Assembly (NCBI GenBank): GCA_030431715.1
Contig: JAUIIO010000018.1
Location: 1-64,000, forward strand
DNA length: 64,000 nucleotides
Reading direction: 5' to 3'
Source: a bacterium
GTDB taxonomy: Bacteria; Bdellovibrionota_C; UBA2361; RFPC01
Part shown: positions 56,565 through 64,000 of the stretch, piece after piece
Numbering within the stretch: position 1 is the first letter of the stretch
How the letters are laid out: every line of letters starts with the position of its first letter
Made by a program: the position numbers and the translations under genes
Notes under the pieces: model-generated
Told to the model about the DNA's origin: nothing
Seen by the model: the letters and a program-made list of their open reading frames with translations, nothing else
The model's database searches: none

Positions 56565-57866
56565 TTATTGTTCAAGCCCAACTCGAACATTTTCATCTAG
56601 CCGTTCTCTTAGCTGCTCAAGCTTGAGCTTTAAATGACGACCATTTTGCTCAAGATATGCCGCCAACACAATTGTTCCAAGGCCGAGTAAGCCAAGAGAT
56701 AGTGTCGGGCTATACTCATAGACCTGTAGAGCGAATCTCAGATGGAATACAATTCCTCCGAGAAATGCGGCACACCCTAGGTAGAAAAGGTCTCGGTGGG
56801 CAAGAGCGTATGCAGTGGCGGCAGTTCCAAGGCCGATGACGATGCAGAGAAGTGCAGAATAAATATCTGGAAAAACGTATAGCTGGTAAAGCGATACGAT
56901 GGTTGAATAGTATCCAGCAAGTGAATAGTAGGTTTTCCCCTCGTTCTCTGAAGTCTTACCATAGAAAGCAAGGACAGCGGTAAATGGTAAGAGCATAAAA
57001 GTAATCTTATACTCTGTACTTACGTGGAGCAGCTTACAGAACTCTTCGCCAAAGAGCGCAGATGCCATAAATGCTGGCAGAATACTGAATACAACTGAAA
57101 TGCTACGTTCTTTTGCCCCCTTGAGGTATTGAGGAATGAAAGAATGAAATACCAGAGCGATTCCTGCAAAGAGTGATGCAAAGAAAAGTTCAGAAGTACT
57201 ATAAAGCAACAAGTTTCTTCCAGTAAGAACGACAAATGGTGTAAAGAGCATCGCTCTACAAAGATGTCCTTCTAGTGTTTGCATGGCAGTGTCTTTTTTA
57301 AGCCACTTCAGATCACCAATGAAGCTGATGAAAAGCATTGCTAGAGCGGCTAATCCAATCACCTCAGAATTTCGTATCGGAATAAGCAGCAGCGAACACA
57401 TCCCAAGGTAGATAGCCATATATCTTGAAGCCACTGAACGTATAAGTGTGTAGTACGTTATAAAGCTAATTACCGAGAGTGTTCCAAGGCCTATGGCAGT
57501 AGTCACAATTGCTAAGAAGGGAGAGGGAGCTCGCCATAAAAATATGTCAGGACACGATAGATAGGGGAGCTTTCCAAATACGGAATACAGCATGCCTCCT
57601 AGCTGTGCAAAATGTACTGGTATAATAGCGGCAATGACGAGTAAAAGCGTACGCGCACTTTTATCATCATTGAGTTTTAATCCGCAAAAGAAACCAGTCC
57701 CGGCTAGGACAAGCGTTGATACTAAAAATGAATAGTACTTTGCTAGATGTGTCATGGCGTCCCACTGCTGCAAAAGAAAGCTTCCAGCAGCGGCGAGGAG
57801 CGCAATGGCTCCGGCAAGCCGGAGCAGTGAAGTTATACTAAATGTGTTTTGATTTGAAGTTTCCAT
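56565..57866 (-). CDS. polytopic membrane protein (DUF2157-like)
   Basis: A 433-residue protein with about ten to twelve membrane spans and no catalytic motif. The N-terminal region (LLRLAGAIALLAAAGSFLLQQWDAMTHLAKYYSFLVSTLVLAGTGFFCGLKL) resembles DUF2157-type proteins, whose function is unknown. The C-terminus is cytoplasmic and charged (HLKLKLEQLRERLDENVRVGLEQ). AAGGAG lies seven bases before the ATG. It starts 30 bases downstream of the PspA-like gene on the same strand, so the two could be one transcript. Confidence 0.82.
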   Translation of the reverse strand: METSNQNTFSITSLLRLAGAIALLAAAGSFLLQQWDAMTHLAKYYSFLVSTLVLAGTGFFCGLKLNDDKSARTLLLVIAAIIPVHFAQLGGMLYSVFGKLPYLSCPDIFLWRAPSPFLAIVTTAIGLGTLSVISFITYYTLIRSVASRYMAIYLGMCSLLLIPIRNSEVIGLAALAMLFISFIGDLKWLKKDTAMQTLEGHLCRAMLFTPFVVLTGRNLLLYSTSELFFASLFAGIALVFHSFIPQYLKGAKERSISVVFSILPAFMASALFGEEFCKLLHVSTEYKITFMLLPFTAVLAFYGKTSENEGKTYYSLAGYYSTIVSLYQLYVFPDIYSALLCIVIGLGTAATAYALAHRDLFYLGCAAFLGGIVFHLRFALQVYEYSPTLSLGLLGLGTIVLAAYLEQNGRHLKLKLEQLRERLDENVRVGLEQ

Positions 57867-57896
57867 GTTGTTCTCCTTATTATTCCCATCTTACAA

Positions 57897-58541
57897 TCAA
57901 GCGTTTGATATGAGGTCATGAAGGTCTCTTCTTAGAGACTCTTCTTCCTCTCGAGTCACGTATTCATTCTCAAAATCAGTAACGGCTTCTGATGTACACT
58001 CTGATTCGAACTCATATTGGGTTACCTTCGTTTCCCATCGCTCGAGAATATCGTTGACATCATATGATCCTGACTGTTCTTCCATTTGAATTGCTCGTAA
58101 TGCTTCAGCTCGAGATTCCCGAGTTCGTAAGATATTTCGCTGTTGCTTCAGCAGGCGTACCTTATCTTCAATCTTGGAGAGATCGTGTGAGAGTTGAATC
58201 TCCACCTCTTTCTGTTCCTTTAGTTGTTCTTCCAATTGTATGGCTTTTTGATCCTCTGTGCGGTGACGACGGAGACATTCGAGCGCTTTTTGTTCGTTCT
58301 TCACACCTTCACTCTTAGCCCTGTCCTTCCAGAGTTCTGATTGCTCGCGGTGATGCTGTACTTTCTTTTCCATTTTGGCGGTTTCTCGTTTTAGAAGTTG
58401 AAGCCTGACTCGGGCCCGTGCCCCAGCCTTTTGGACTTCCTGTATGGATGCCTGAATAAGAGCATCGTGGTTTTCAATACGACTAATTGCCCCATCAAAG
58501 CTTGCAATAAGTGTTGCGGTGAGTTTTTTAAGTGTTTTCAT
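57897..58541 (-). CDS. PspA/IM30-like membrane-stress coiled-coil protein
   Basis: A 214-residue coiled-coil protein. It opens with MKTLKKLTATLIASFDGAISRIENHDALIQASIQEVQKAGARAR, which follows the PspA/Vipp1 pattern (amphipathic helix, then a helix with IQE and R). The body is nearly all heptad-like coiled coil (REQSELWKDRAKSEGVKNEQKALECLRRHR). AGGAG is placed seven bases before this ATG, and the frame's upstream part to 58586 has no support. PspA proteins maintain the inner membrane under stress. A palindromic operator lies upstream, and the divergent neighbour may be its regulator. The similarity is to the family layout, not proven by search. Confidence 0.75.
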   Translation of the reverse strand: MKTLKKLTATLIASFDGAISRIENHDALIQASIQEVQKAGARARVRLQLLKRETAKMEKKVQHHREQSELWKDRAKSEGVKNEQKALECLRRHRTEDQKAIQLEEQLKEQKEVEIQLSHDLSKIEDKVRLLKQQRNILRTRESRAEALRAIQMEEQSGSYDVNDILERWETKVTQYEFESECTSEAVTDFENEYVTREEEESLRRDLHDLISNA

Positions 58542-58633
58542 TTTTTGTCTCCTATCAAAGTAGAATTGCGGTGAGAGTGATCTCACTTTTTAAGGATACA
58601 CTGACCTTTTGGCTAAAACATAGTTTTATACCG

Positions 58634-58752
58634 TTACAATGTAATTCATATTGAGCGTGAGAAACCCAGTATATAGTAATAAGCTCTAATAATAGTGCTA
58701 AATAGAGTACAGACGTGCTAAAGTATCGCTCATAAAATTAGTTACAATGTAA
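58634..58752. promoter_or_regulatory. two copies of the perfect palindrome TTACAATGTAA
   Basis: TTACAATGTAA occurs at 58634-58644 and 58742-58752, each inside GTTACAATGTAAT. One copy is about 90 bases upstream of the leftward PspA-like start, the other 11 bases before the rightward start. This layout fits a dimeric repressor controlling both genes, with the near copy blocking the rightward gene itself. Confidence 0.7.
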
Positions 58753-58763
58753 TAATAGCTCAT

Positions 58764-59558
58764 ATGTACGATTCACATGTAGGGAGAAATGAACTCTTTA
58801 TTGCAACCGCTACCATTGGCGCGCATGCCAGTGCCACAGATGACGCGGGCTTTCGCCAGCGTGATGTGCGGTTTCTTATTGAGCTTTTTAGTAATTGGGT
58901 AGAGACAGCGCTCACAGAGAGTATGCTTGATGTTAATAACAATCAGATAAAACGCTATCTGGAGGGACTGACTTCAGAGGGACTTTCGCGTCAATTAAAG
59001 CGTAATGGTCTTCCCGTCTATCGACTGACCAGAACAGGGCTTATTGAACTTCTCTCTCGCTGTGTTCACAGGACATACGTGGCGCAGCGTGAACAGTTCT
59101 TTTTTCTTTACTACTTTGTGAGTTCCTATAAGCCCAGACTCGAGCAGCTCGTTGTACGTGAGGGAAGACAATTTCCAGCGAGCTTAAAGATTGAACTTGA
59201 GGCACTTCTTGATGTTGATGAGCTTTTAAAGCGTGAGATACAAGAGGCAGAGAAAGAGCTTCGAAAAATCGAGGTTCGTGTTAAGGAAGCAAGGGAATCG
59301 AGTGCAATGGTGCTCCGTGAGCTTAAAAAAGGGGCGAGTCTGAAGGATGTAGCCACCTCAGTACAGATCAAATATCCTTATGAGCTTAATAGTCAAAAGC
59401 CCCTTCTTGAGCTCCTTGATAGTGTCCCTGAAGCTTACCGTGAATGGGAGCTGACCTCTGGAAACCTTAAGCGTTTGCGCTACATTTGGGAGCCGTCGCA
59501 CATGCTTCTTAAGGCATACCTCGATCGTCTTTACGGGTTAAAGGAAGTTAAAGAGTAG
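58764..59558 (+). CDS. unknown protein, possible regulator of the divergent PspA-like gene
   Basis: A 264-residue protein. Residues ~30-110 look like a helical DNA-binding domain (RDVRFLIELFSNWVETALTESMLDVNNNQIKRYLEGLTSEGLSRQLKRNGLPVYRLTRTGLIELL), with a helix-turn-helix candidate at NQIKRYLEGLTSEGLSRQLK and a wing-like PVYRLTRTG. The centre is a coiled coil (DELLKREIQEAEKELRKIEVRVKEARESS). A palindromic site 11 bases before its ATG and another before the PspA-like gene fit an autorepressor. I know no characterised homolog. There is no ribosome-binding site. It is convergent with the HigB-like fusion, 8 bases apart. Confidence 0.65.
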   Translation: MYDSHVGRNELFIATATIGAHASATDDAGFRQRDVRFLIELFSNWVETALTESMLDVNNNQIKRYLEGLTSEGLSRQLKRNGLPVYRLTRTGLIELLSRCVHRTYVAQREQFFFLYYFVSSYKPRLEQLVVREGRQFPASLKIELEALLDVDELLKREIQEAEKELRKIEVRVKEARESSAMVLRELKKGASLKDVATSVQIKYPYELNSQKPLLELLDSVPEAYREWELTSGNLKRLRYIWEPSHMLLKAYLDRLYGLKEVKE

Positions 59559-59566
59559 AAAGGTTC

Positions 59567-61546
59567 CTAATGGTAGTCGACGACTTTAACGTTCTGAAGA
59601 TTTCCTTCTTTATCGAGACGAAATGTGAGCCGCCACTGGAGGTTAAGTCTGAGGCTATAAAGAGGATTTCTCGTGTTGAGCGCTTCAAGGTTCAGTCCTT
59701 TGATGGCTCGTAGATCATTTAGAGTATGTGCGACAAGGAGAGAGGTGTATTTCTGTAGAGCATTACACCGGAGTGTTTGTTCCCCCTTAATTTTTGAGCG
59801 CATTTTCAAGAGTTTGTCTTCTAGGTTGATAAGCGAGTCGGAGGTAGGAAATCGGCTCACCTGTTCAATGCCTCTAAGGATTGCTGCCCATTCCTTTGGT
59901 TCGGCGGAAAAGGATTGTTTACACGATGCAATGGACTGTAGAGAAGTAAGCCGTTCATTTACTCCTTCAATTCGGTAAAGTTCAGGGTTGTTGCGAGGTA
60001 AGAGATGAGATGAAGGCAGTGCTGGTTTTATCTCGGCAAGTAAACCATGTGCATCTTTTAATAATTTGAACTCATCATTTCCTGGCTGCAGGAGCTCAAG
60101 TTTCTCGATATTTTGACGTACAATATAACGTGCTGTTTCCTTATCAAAGTGCTTGAGCAGGCCTGCGAGAGTCATCTCAATAGTTTCTGTGCTGTAACGT
60201 TCAGCGAGTTTGCTACGTGTCTTTGTATTGAGAGTTCTTAGAAAGTCTGAGACTTTTGAAGAGAAGCTCCGGGCTTTCTCTTTCCCACGTGTGTGTTTTT
60301 TTGCGGAAAGAGCTAGATCCGAATCGCTGGTAGAGCTTTCAACGTTTTTTGAAAGTCCGAGAAGGATTCTTGTCTTTTCATCAATCTTTATAAAATCTGC
60401 TGCTTGTAGTTTGTTTTGGTGAGTATGCTGCGAGAGTCGAGCTAGGAGTTCAGTGCGGAGAGCGTCATGGCTCTCGAGGTACTCTACCGTAAGGTCCTCA
60501 TTATCTGCTGGTAAGCGCGTTATGGTGTCGATCGCAAGCATGAGGGCGTTGCAATCCGATGGCGCGCTCAAGAGTGATTCAAGTATGATCCGTTGTGAAT
60601 TGTAGGCATTCCTGGCAGCCTCAAGTGCTGCATCCATCGGAAGCTCTGCGCTTGCAATCTCATCATCAGCATCTTCAAGAAGTTCATTCATCTTATTGTT
60701 GTGCTCTAATCGCGCGGCAACGTCTTGATTCTGCATATGGGCATAGAGTGAAGTTAGCATGTCCGGCTTAAATCTTTTGCGTAAGAGCGTAAGTATAGCT
60801 CTATTGTGATCTGATACTATTTTTAGCCCTTCGCATAACGAGCTACATGTCGAATCAGATATAAAATTATGTGAACGAAGTTTTATGTAAGTTTCACGCA
60901 TTCCTTCTAGTGCGTTTAGTCGGTGATTAATGAACTTCTCAAAGAGCTTAAGCTGCTGTTCATAATCATTTCTCGCCATCGTAAGTGTGTGCTTATTATT
61001 ACGTGTGATAAAGTTGAACAACCGAACAGGATAAAAATGTGAAGACTTTGGAGGATTGTCCATAAACGGACGACACGCTAGTTTTAGGACCTTATCAACG
61101 CTCTGGTAAAAAGAACGTAGTTTCTGGCGTGAGGGAATTGGAAGATCATACTCAGCGCATCTTGAAGATCCATAAGCAGTTAACAACCTATCTGCAAGGC
61201 ATGCTCTTTGAATGCAGCCTGAAAAACCTCCCTTGGTATAAAGTCTCGCATAACCAGGGGCTCGAGAGGCAGAAGCATAGTTACCCATTTCTGAGTATAG
61301 CTGCTCACGAAGATTATCTTTCTGTTTTGCAAACTGCTCTTGTGAGTCAAGGAGGTGTTGGGTCAAACACTGCGCATGAAACTCAAAAACGACTTCACGT
61401 AATTGAAGCTCAGATTCATCAAAGCTCGTAGTGTCTCTGCGGAATTCCAGCGATGAGTCACCCGTGAATAACGACTGAACCTCATCCAGTGGTATAAGAG
61501 GCGGCGCTCCTTCGCTCTTGCTGTTAACGCTATGGGGATACTGCAT
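59567..61546 (-). CDS. large helical protein with C-terminal HigB-like toxin domain
   Basis: A 659-residue protein whose last ~55 residues read like a HigB/RelE-type mRNA interferase: LRAIKGLNLEALNTRNPLYSLRLNLQWRLTFRLDKEGNLQNVKVVDYH. Compare HigB proteins: (R/L)xxLKGxxKGxWSVxVNGNWRLTFRFExGxAYDVNYVDYH, including the catalytic WRLTFR strand and the terminal DYH. The first ~600 residues are charged, helical and unlike any toxin: a long repeat-like run of helices, without signal peptide or membrane span. No antitoxin (HigA-like helix-turn-helix) gene is adjacent; its upstream neighbour across 208 bases is an unknown protein. The fusion is unusual, since HigB is normally a free ~90-residue protein; the large part might act as a built-in neutraliser or a targeting domain. 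Confidence 0.7.
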   Translation of the reverse strand: MQYPHSVNSKSEGAPPLIPLDEVQSLFTGDSSLEFRRDTTSFDESELQLREVVFEFHAQCLTQHLLDSQEQFAKQKDNLREQLYSEMGNYASASRAPGYARLYTKGGFSGCIQRACLADRLLTAYGSSRCAEYDLPIPSRQKLRSFYQSVDKVLKLACRPFMDNPPKSSHFYPVRLFNFITRNNKHTLTMARNDYEQQLKLFEKFINHRLNALEGMRETYIKLRSHNFISDSTCSSLCEGLKIVSDHNRAILTLLRKRFKPDMLTSLYAHMQNQDVAARLEHNNKMNELLEDADDEIASAELPMDAALEAARNAYNSQRIILESLLSAPSDCNALMLAIDTITRLPADNEDLTVEYLESHDALRTELLARLSQHTHQNKLQAADFIKIDEKTRILLGLSKNVESSTSDSDLALSAKKHTRGKEKARSFSSKVSDFLRTLNTKTRSKLAERYSTETIEMTLAGLLKHFDKETARYIVRQNIEKLELLQPGNDEFKLLKDAHGLLAEIKPALPSSHLLPRNNPELYRIEGVNERLTSLQSIASCKQSFSAEPKEWAAILRGIEQVSRFPTSDSLINLEDKLLKMRSKIKGEQTLRCNALQKYTSLLVAHTLNDLRAIKGLNLEALNTRNPLYSLRLNLQWRLTFRLDKEGNLQNVKVVDYH

Positions 61547-61754
61547 AATCTGACCAATTATACTGGATGGAGAATCAGAATCAAATCTTTGAGATGCCGA
61601 TAGTTTATGCGATTTAGGCGCGGGAGGCTGTTGCCAGTGGGGGAGATCCGCCCTGCTTTTGATTAGCTGAGGTACCTTACCTATACTGTCCTTAAGGCTT
61701 ATTGGAGAGGAACCTTAGCAACCAGAACGGCCTTATCAATTACAGTCTAATGAT

Positions 61755-62840
61755 ATGAATATGCACCACGATGAGTTTGGGCATGGCGTTCGAGCCGATG
61801 ACCAGTCTATACCAAATCTAGAGCAACTTCTTGTTGACTTTAAAGATCAGACAGATGCTCTTTCGAAGTTAAGACATGAGGTTGATGGAGAGTGCTACTT
61901 TAATGAAGCTACTCCTGTCTTCGTTATCAAACATCAGGATACAAGGAGTCTTAGAAGTATACTTGCCCATTTTAAACAGAGAGCACTCTTTCGCGTCATT
62001 GATTCACATTTTCAACTTGCCGCATTTGAGCACGGTACAGATCGAGCTCTTCTCGATACCTTAGATTTGCGAAAATATAATACCCCGGTTGGCGCTGATA
62101 TCTGTGATCTGGAGAAGAATGCTTTAAAGTCGGGCATTGATCCAAAGGATATCTTAAGCGCTGCTGATGACAGGCTTATCCTTGAGGGGGAGAGGCCTTA
62201 TAATGGCGGTGGCTACGGTATTCCTGCTGATCGTACTACCATCTTAGTATATGATAAATCAGAGCTCATAGCCTTTGATGTGAGAAATGAAGGATACCGC
62301 TTTCGTAATTCTAGTCGCAAACGTCAAGCGCTTATTGGAGCTATCGAATTCAAATTAGATCCGCAGCCATTTGAGTTTCAGTTACACTCTCTTAAATGGG
62401 AGTCTCGTTTTGAGCTCATACGTAACGAAATCTTTGATGGGTTAAAGGAGAAAAGTGATCTCTCAAAAGCACCCTATCTGCATTGGCATCTTATTGGCCT
62501 ACTACTTGAAGAGTATGAGACAAATGGGAGTGGTACCGAAAAGACAAAACGAGTAGAGAGCTTAGTTGAGAGGCTACGTTACGAAAAATGGGTAATTGTA
62601 AGGTATGGAAATTTAAATGATCAGATCACATCTGCGCGTCATGCATTAGAGCAAAATGATAAAGAAAAACTAGAGCGAATGAGGAAGGCACCTGCATTTG
62701 TTGTAAGCGAGATCAATAAGATCTTTGCTGAGAGTTTTACCACACTTACCCCAAGACATCGGACATGGTTTGGCGACCTCCTTGATGACGCAGAAAAGTG
62801 TCAGGAAGAAGTTAACAGAGCCTTATCGAATAGTGGATAG
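61755..62840 (+). CDS. hypothetical protein, 361 residues
   Basis: I do not recognise this protein. It is soluble with no signal peptide; the N-terminus is acidic (MNMHHDEFGHGVRADDQSIP), the middle has alternating strands and helices (ILAHFKQRALFRVIDSHFQLAAFEHGTDRALLDTL, RPYNGGGYGIPADRTTILVYDKSELIAFDV), the C-terminus is helical (EKLERMRKAPAFVVSEINKIF). YNGGGYGIPADRT, a Gly-rich stretch, may be a ligand loop. It is divergent from the HigB-like fusion gene across 208 bases, so it could be its partner, but there is no antitoxin-like motif to prove that. Convergent with the pilin gene. Confidence 0.65.
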   Translation: MNMHHDEFGHGVRADDQSIPNLEQLLVDFKDQTDALSKLRHEVDGECYFNEATPVFVIKHQDTRSLRSILAHFKQRALFRVIDSHFQLAAFEHGTDRALLDTLDLRKYNTPVGADICDLEKNALKSGIDPKDILSAADDRLILEGERPYNGGGYGIPADRTTILVYDKSELIAFDVRNEGYRFRNSSRKRQALIGAIEFKLDPQPFEFQLHSLKWESRFELIRNEIFDGLKEKSDLSKAPYLHWHLIGLLLEEYETNGSGTEKTKRVESLVERLRYEKWVIVRYGNLNDQITSARHALEQNDKEKLERMRKAPAFVVSEINKIFAESFTTLTPRHRTWFGDLLDDAEKCQEEVNRALSNSG

Positions 62841-62841
62841 T

Positions 62842-63216
62842 CTATTTTGAGGTATCCCAGAAAGCTCCGCCAGAGCTATTAAAATAATAGAGTCTTGTGC
62901 CATTTTCATGAGACACTGCGCATTGATATGTTTGTCCATCATCAAAGAGCGCACAAGTTGCACTATTGCCTTGACTAAGAGTAAACCCAGGAAGTGCCGG
63001 CGCATTACATCCCGCGTTTGAGCATTCCTGATATACTTCGCTATCAAGATATCTTACTTCTTGTGCAGTGAGAATATTTCTAAGATCTGATCGTGCACGG
63101 GTATTAAAGCTGCTTGTCCGGTATTCCGCATATTGTGGTATAGCTATAGCCGCTAAAATACCGATTATGGCGATAACTACCAAAAGCTCAATAAGGGTAA
63201 ATCCTGCTTCCCGCAT
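62842..63216 (-). CDS. type IV pilin / type II secretion pseudopilin
   Basis: A 124-residue prepilin. The short basic leader MREA is cut after Gly5, with the conserved Glu at mature position +5: GFTLIELLVVIAIIGILAAIAIPQYAEYR, the standard N-terminal membrane helix. The globular part holds Cys pairs (ECSNAGCNAP, CALFDDGQTYQCAV) likely to form the C-terminal disulfide loop. It could be a PilA-type subunit or a T2SS pseudopilin; length alone favours a minor or small pilin. No pilus assembly genes are in the window. Confidence 0.93.
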   Translation of the reverse strand: MREAGFTLIELLVVIAIIGILAAIAIPQYAEYRTSSFNTRARSDLRNILTAQEVRYLDSEVYQECSNAGCNAPALPGFTLSQGNSATCALFDDGQTYQCAVSHENGTRLYYFNSSGGAFWDTSK

Positions 63217-63323
63217 GATGAGAGTAACGTCATAAAGTATCGTATCATTTAGAGATGAGAGCGAATCTCTAGTGGAAACCTGTACCTGTTCGTATTATTC
63301 TTGTATATCCATGTAGACCTTAT

Positions 63324-64000
63324 ATGCACGATAATACTCATTCTCTTACATTCTCTACCCTGCTCATTTTTGCTTTTTTATGTCTCTGGCATCTGGCTCA
63401 TTATTTTCCAAATTCAAATGAAATCTCCAAGTTTATTGATACGATGTCAGTACTTGACCCGGATTGGGTCTCTGGGCTTGGTGATGGGAACAATATATTT
63501 CTTAGCCGGCAACAGCTCTTTCACTATGTAATTGCTCCGTTCCTAAAGAGTGGTGGATTTTTTTGGGCCACATTTGCTGGTCGACTGATCTGCTTTGGGC
63601 TCCTCTCTGTTGCTTTCTCAGAGCTTGGCAAGAAGCTTTCTCTACGCCCGGTTGTTCTCCTATTGGCTCTTGCTCTCTTTGTAGACAATCAATCGCTGGC
63701 TGCAGGGGAATGGATGGTGTTAGGGGTTGAGCCCAAGGTTTTTAGCTATGCGCTCTCCTTGCTAGCTCTGGCGCTCTTCCTAAGTAAGCCTCGCCTAATC
63801 TACACCATCGCTTTTTTATCAGGACTTTCCCTCTCCTTTCATCCTCTTGTTGGAGGATACATGACTCTTGCGCTCATAACGACATCCTTATGCACTTCTT
63901 CGTTCAGCAGTATGAAGAAAGGAGTAGGTGCAAGTATCGCTTTTCTTGTAGGTGGCGCTTTTGCGCTAATGCCAATTCTTAAATTCTTACTTAGGGTATT
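63324..64000 (+). CDS. polytopic membrane protein, 5' part (runs off the window end)
   Basis: An open frame starts at the ATG at 63324 (MHDNTHSLTFSTLLIFAFLC) and continues beyond the window, with at least 225 codons visible. It has several hydrophobic spans (TFSTLLIFAFLCLWHLAHYF, LRPVVLLLALALFVDNQSLA, FSYALSLLALALFL, TIAFLSGLSLSFHPLVGGYM). A polar loop (FPNSNEISKFIDTMSVLDPDWVSGLGDGNN) after the first span with an acidic pair is reminiscent of membrane glycosyltransferases of the GT-C type, where such a loop is catalytic, but the evidence is thin. Confidence 0.75.
   Translation, partial: MHDNTHSLTFSTLLIFAFLCLWHLAHYFPNSNEISKFIDTMSVLDPDWVSGLGDGNNIFLSRQQLFHYVIAPFLKSGGFFWATFAGRLICFGLLSVAFSELGKKLSLRPVVLLLALALFVDNQSLAAGEWMVLGVEPKVFSYALSLLALALFLSKPRLIYTIAFLSGLSLSFHPLVGGYMTLALITTSLCTSSFSSMKKGVGASIAFLVGGAFALMPILKFLLRV

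Noticed and set aside
63301..63531. Alternative frame of 76 codons at the right edge
   Set aside because: The frame starting at 63324 continues to the window end with clear membrane spans, so the short frame is a shadow.

Overview
The window looks like a chromosomal segment of a Gram-negative, flagellated, free-living bacterium of moderate to low GC. Flagellin, FliN, a type IV pilin, several lipoproteins and Sec/Tat signal peptides, an OmpA-like protein, GreB, MnmC and SrkA point to a proteobacterium-like cell. The MopE-type motif CDGVDNNCNGEIDE, the DUF222-like HNH protein and the many orphan sensory proteins suggest a deltaproteobacterial lineage (Bdellovibrionota/Myxococcota-like). That placement is inference. 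I found no rRNA, tRNA, CRISPR array, transposase, integrase or phage structural gene.

Layout. 0-5.4 kb: 5'-part of a flagellin gene, an ABC-F ATPase, a ygaVP-like ArsR/rhodanese pair divergent from an AhpD-like gene, and a histidine kinase. 5.4-15.5 kb: a HEXXH protein, a PhnDCE-type transporter operon, a HemW-like protein that has lost the radical-SAM cysteines followed by SrkA, a 950-residue unknown protein and a GC-rich small gene with its own terminator. 15.5-19.3 kb: a winged-helix-like protein divergent from an RlmN-like radical SAM protein without the two RlmN catalytic cysteines, then fliN, and an overlapping phosphatase/fructosamine-kinase pair. 19.3-26.6 kb: a secreted VWA protein with six repeats, a structured intergenic region that may encode an RNA, and a giant transglutaminase-DUF58 fusion. 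26.7-39.4 kb: mnmC, a CAP protein, a MopE-like Cys-rich protein, a nucleotidyltransferase-like protein, greB, uspA, cytochrome c, an OmpA-like protein, dps, a pseudo-receiver, small exported proteins and a periplasmic FKBP. 39.4-52.6 kb: a cyclic-nucleotide-binding (cNMP) protein with an ABC exporter, an HD-GAF-kinase fusion, an HNH protein carrying palindromic repeats, a flagellin-like protein, a divergent pair of degenerate cNMP proteins, a TPR lipoprotein, and SH3/membrane proteins. 52.6-64 kb: a second structured RNA candidate with a strong terminator, a Tat-exported DUF1704 protein, a peroxiredoxin, an inositol-phosphatase relative, a nested inverted repeat, a PspA-like gene and its divergent partner separated by two copies of a perfect palindrome, a large protein with a HigB-like C-terminus, a pilin, and the start of a polytopic membrane protein.

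Working units visible from spacing: ArsR-rhodanese; phnD-phnC-phnE; HemW-like-srkA; phosphatase-fructosamine kinase (protein deglycation); cNMP protein-ABC exporter; cNMP protein-TPR lipoprotein (4-base overlap); and the PspA-like gene with its candidate regulator. The strongest leads for undescribed biology are the HigB-like fusion, the two radical-SAM relatives with altered catalytic residues, the transglutaminase-DUF58 fusion, the PspA/palindrome module, the exported DUF1704 protein, and the two structured non-coding regions. All functional calls rest on reading motifs by eye; no database search was possible.
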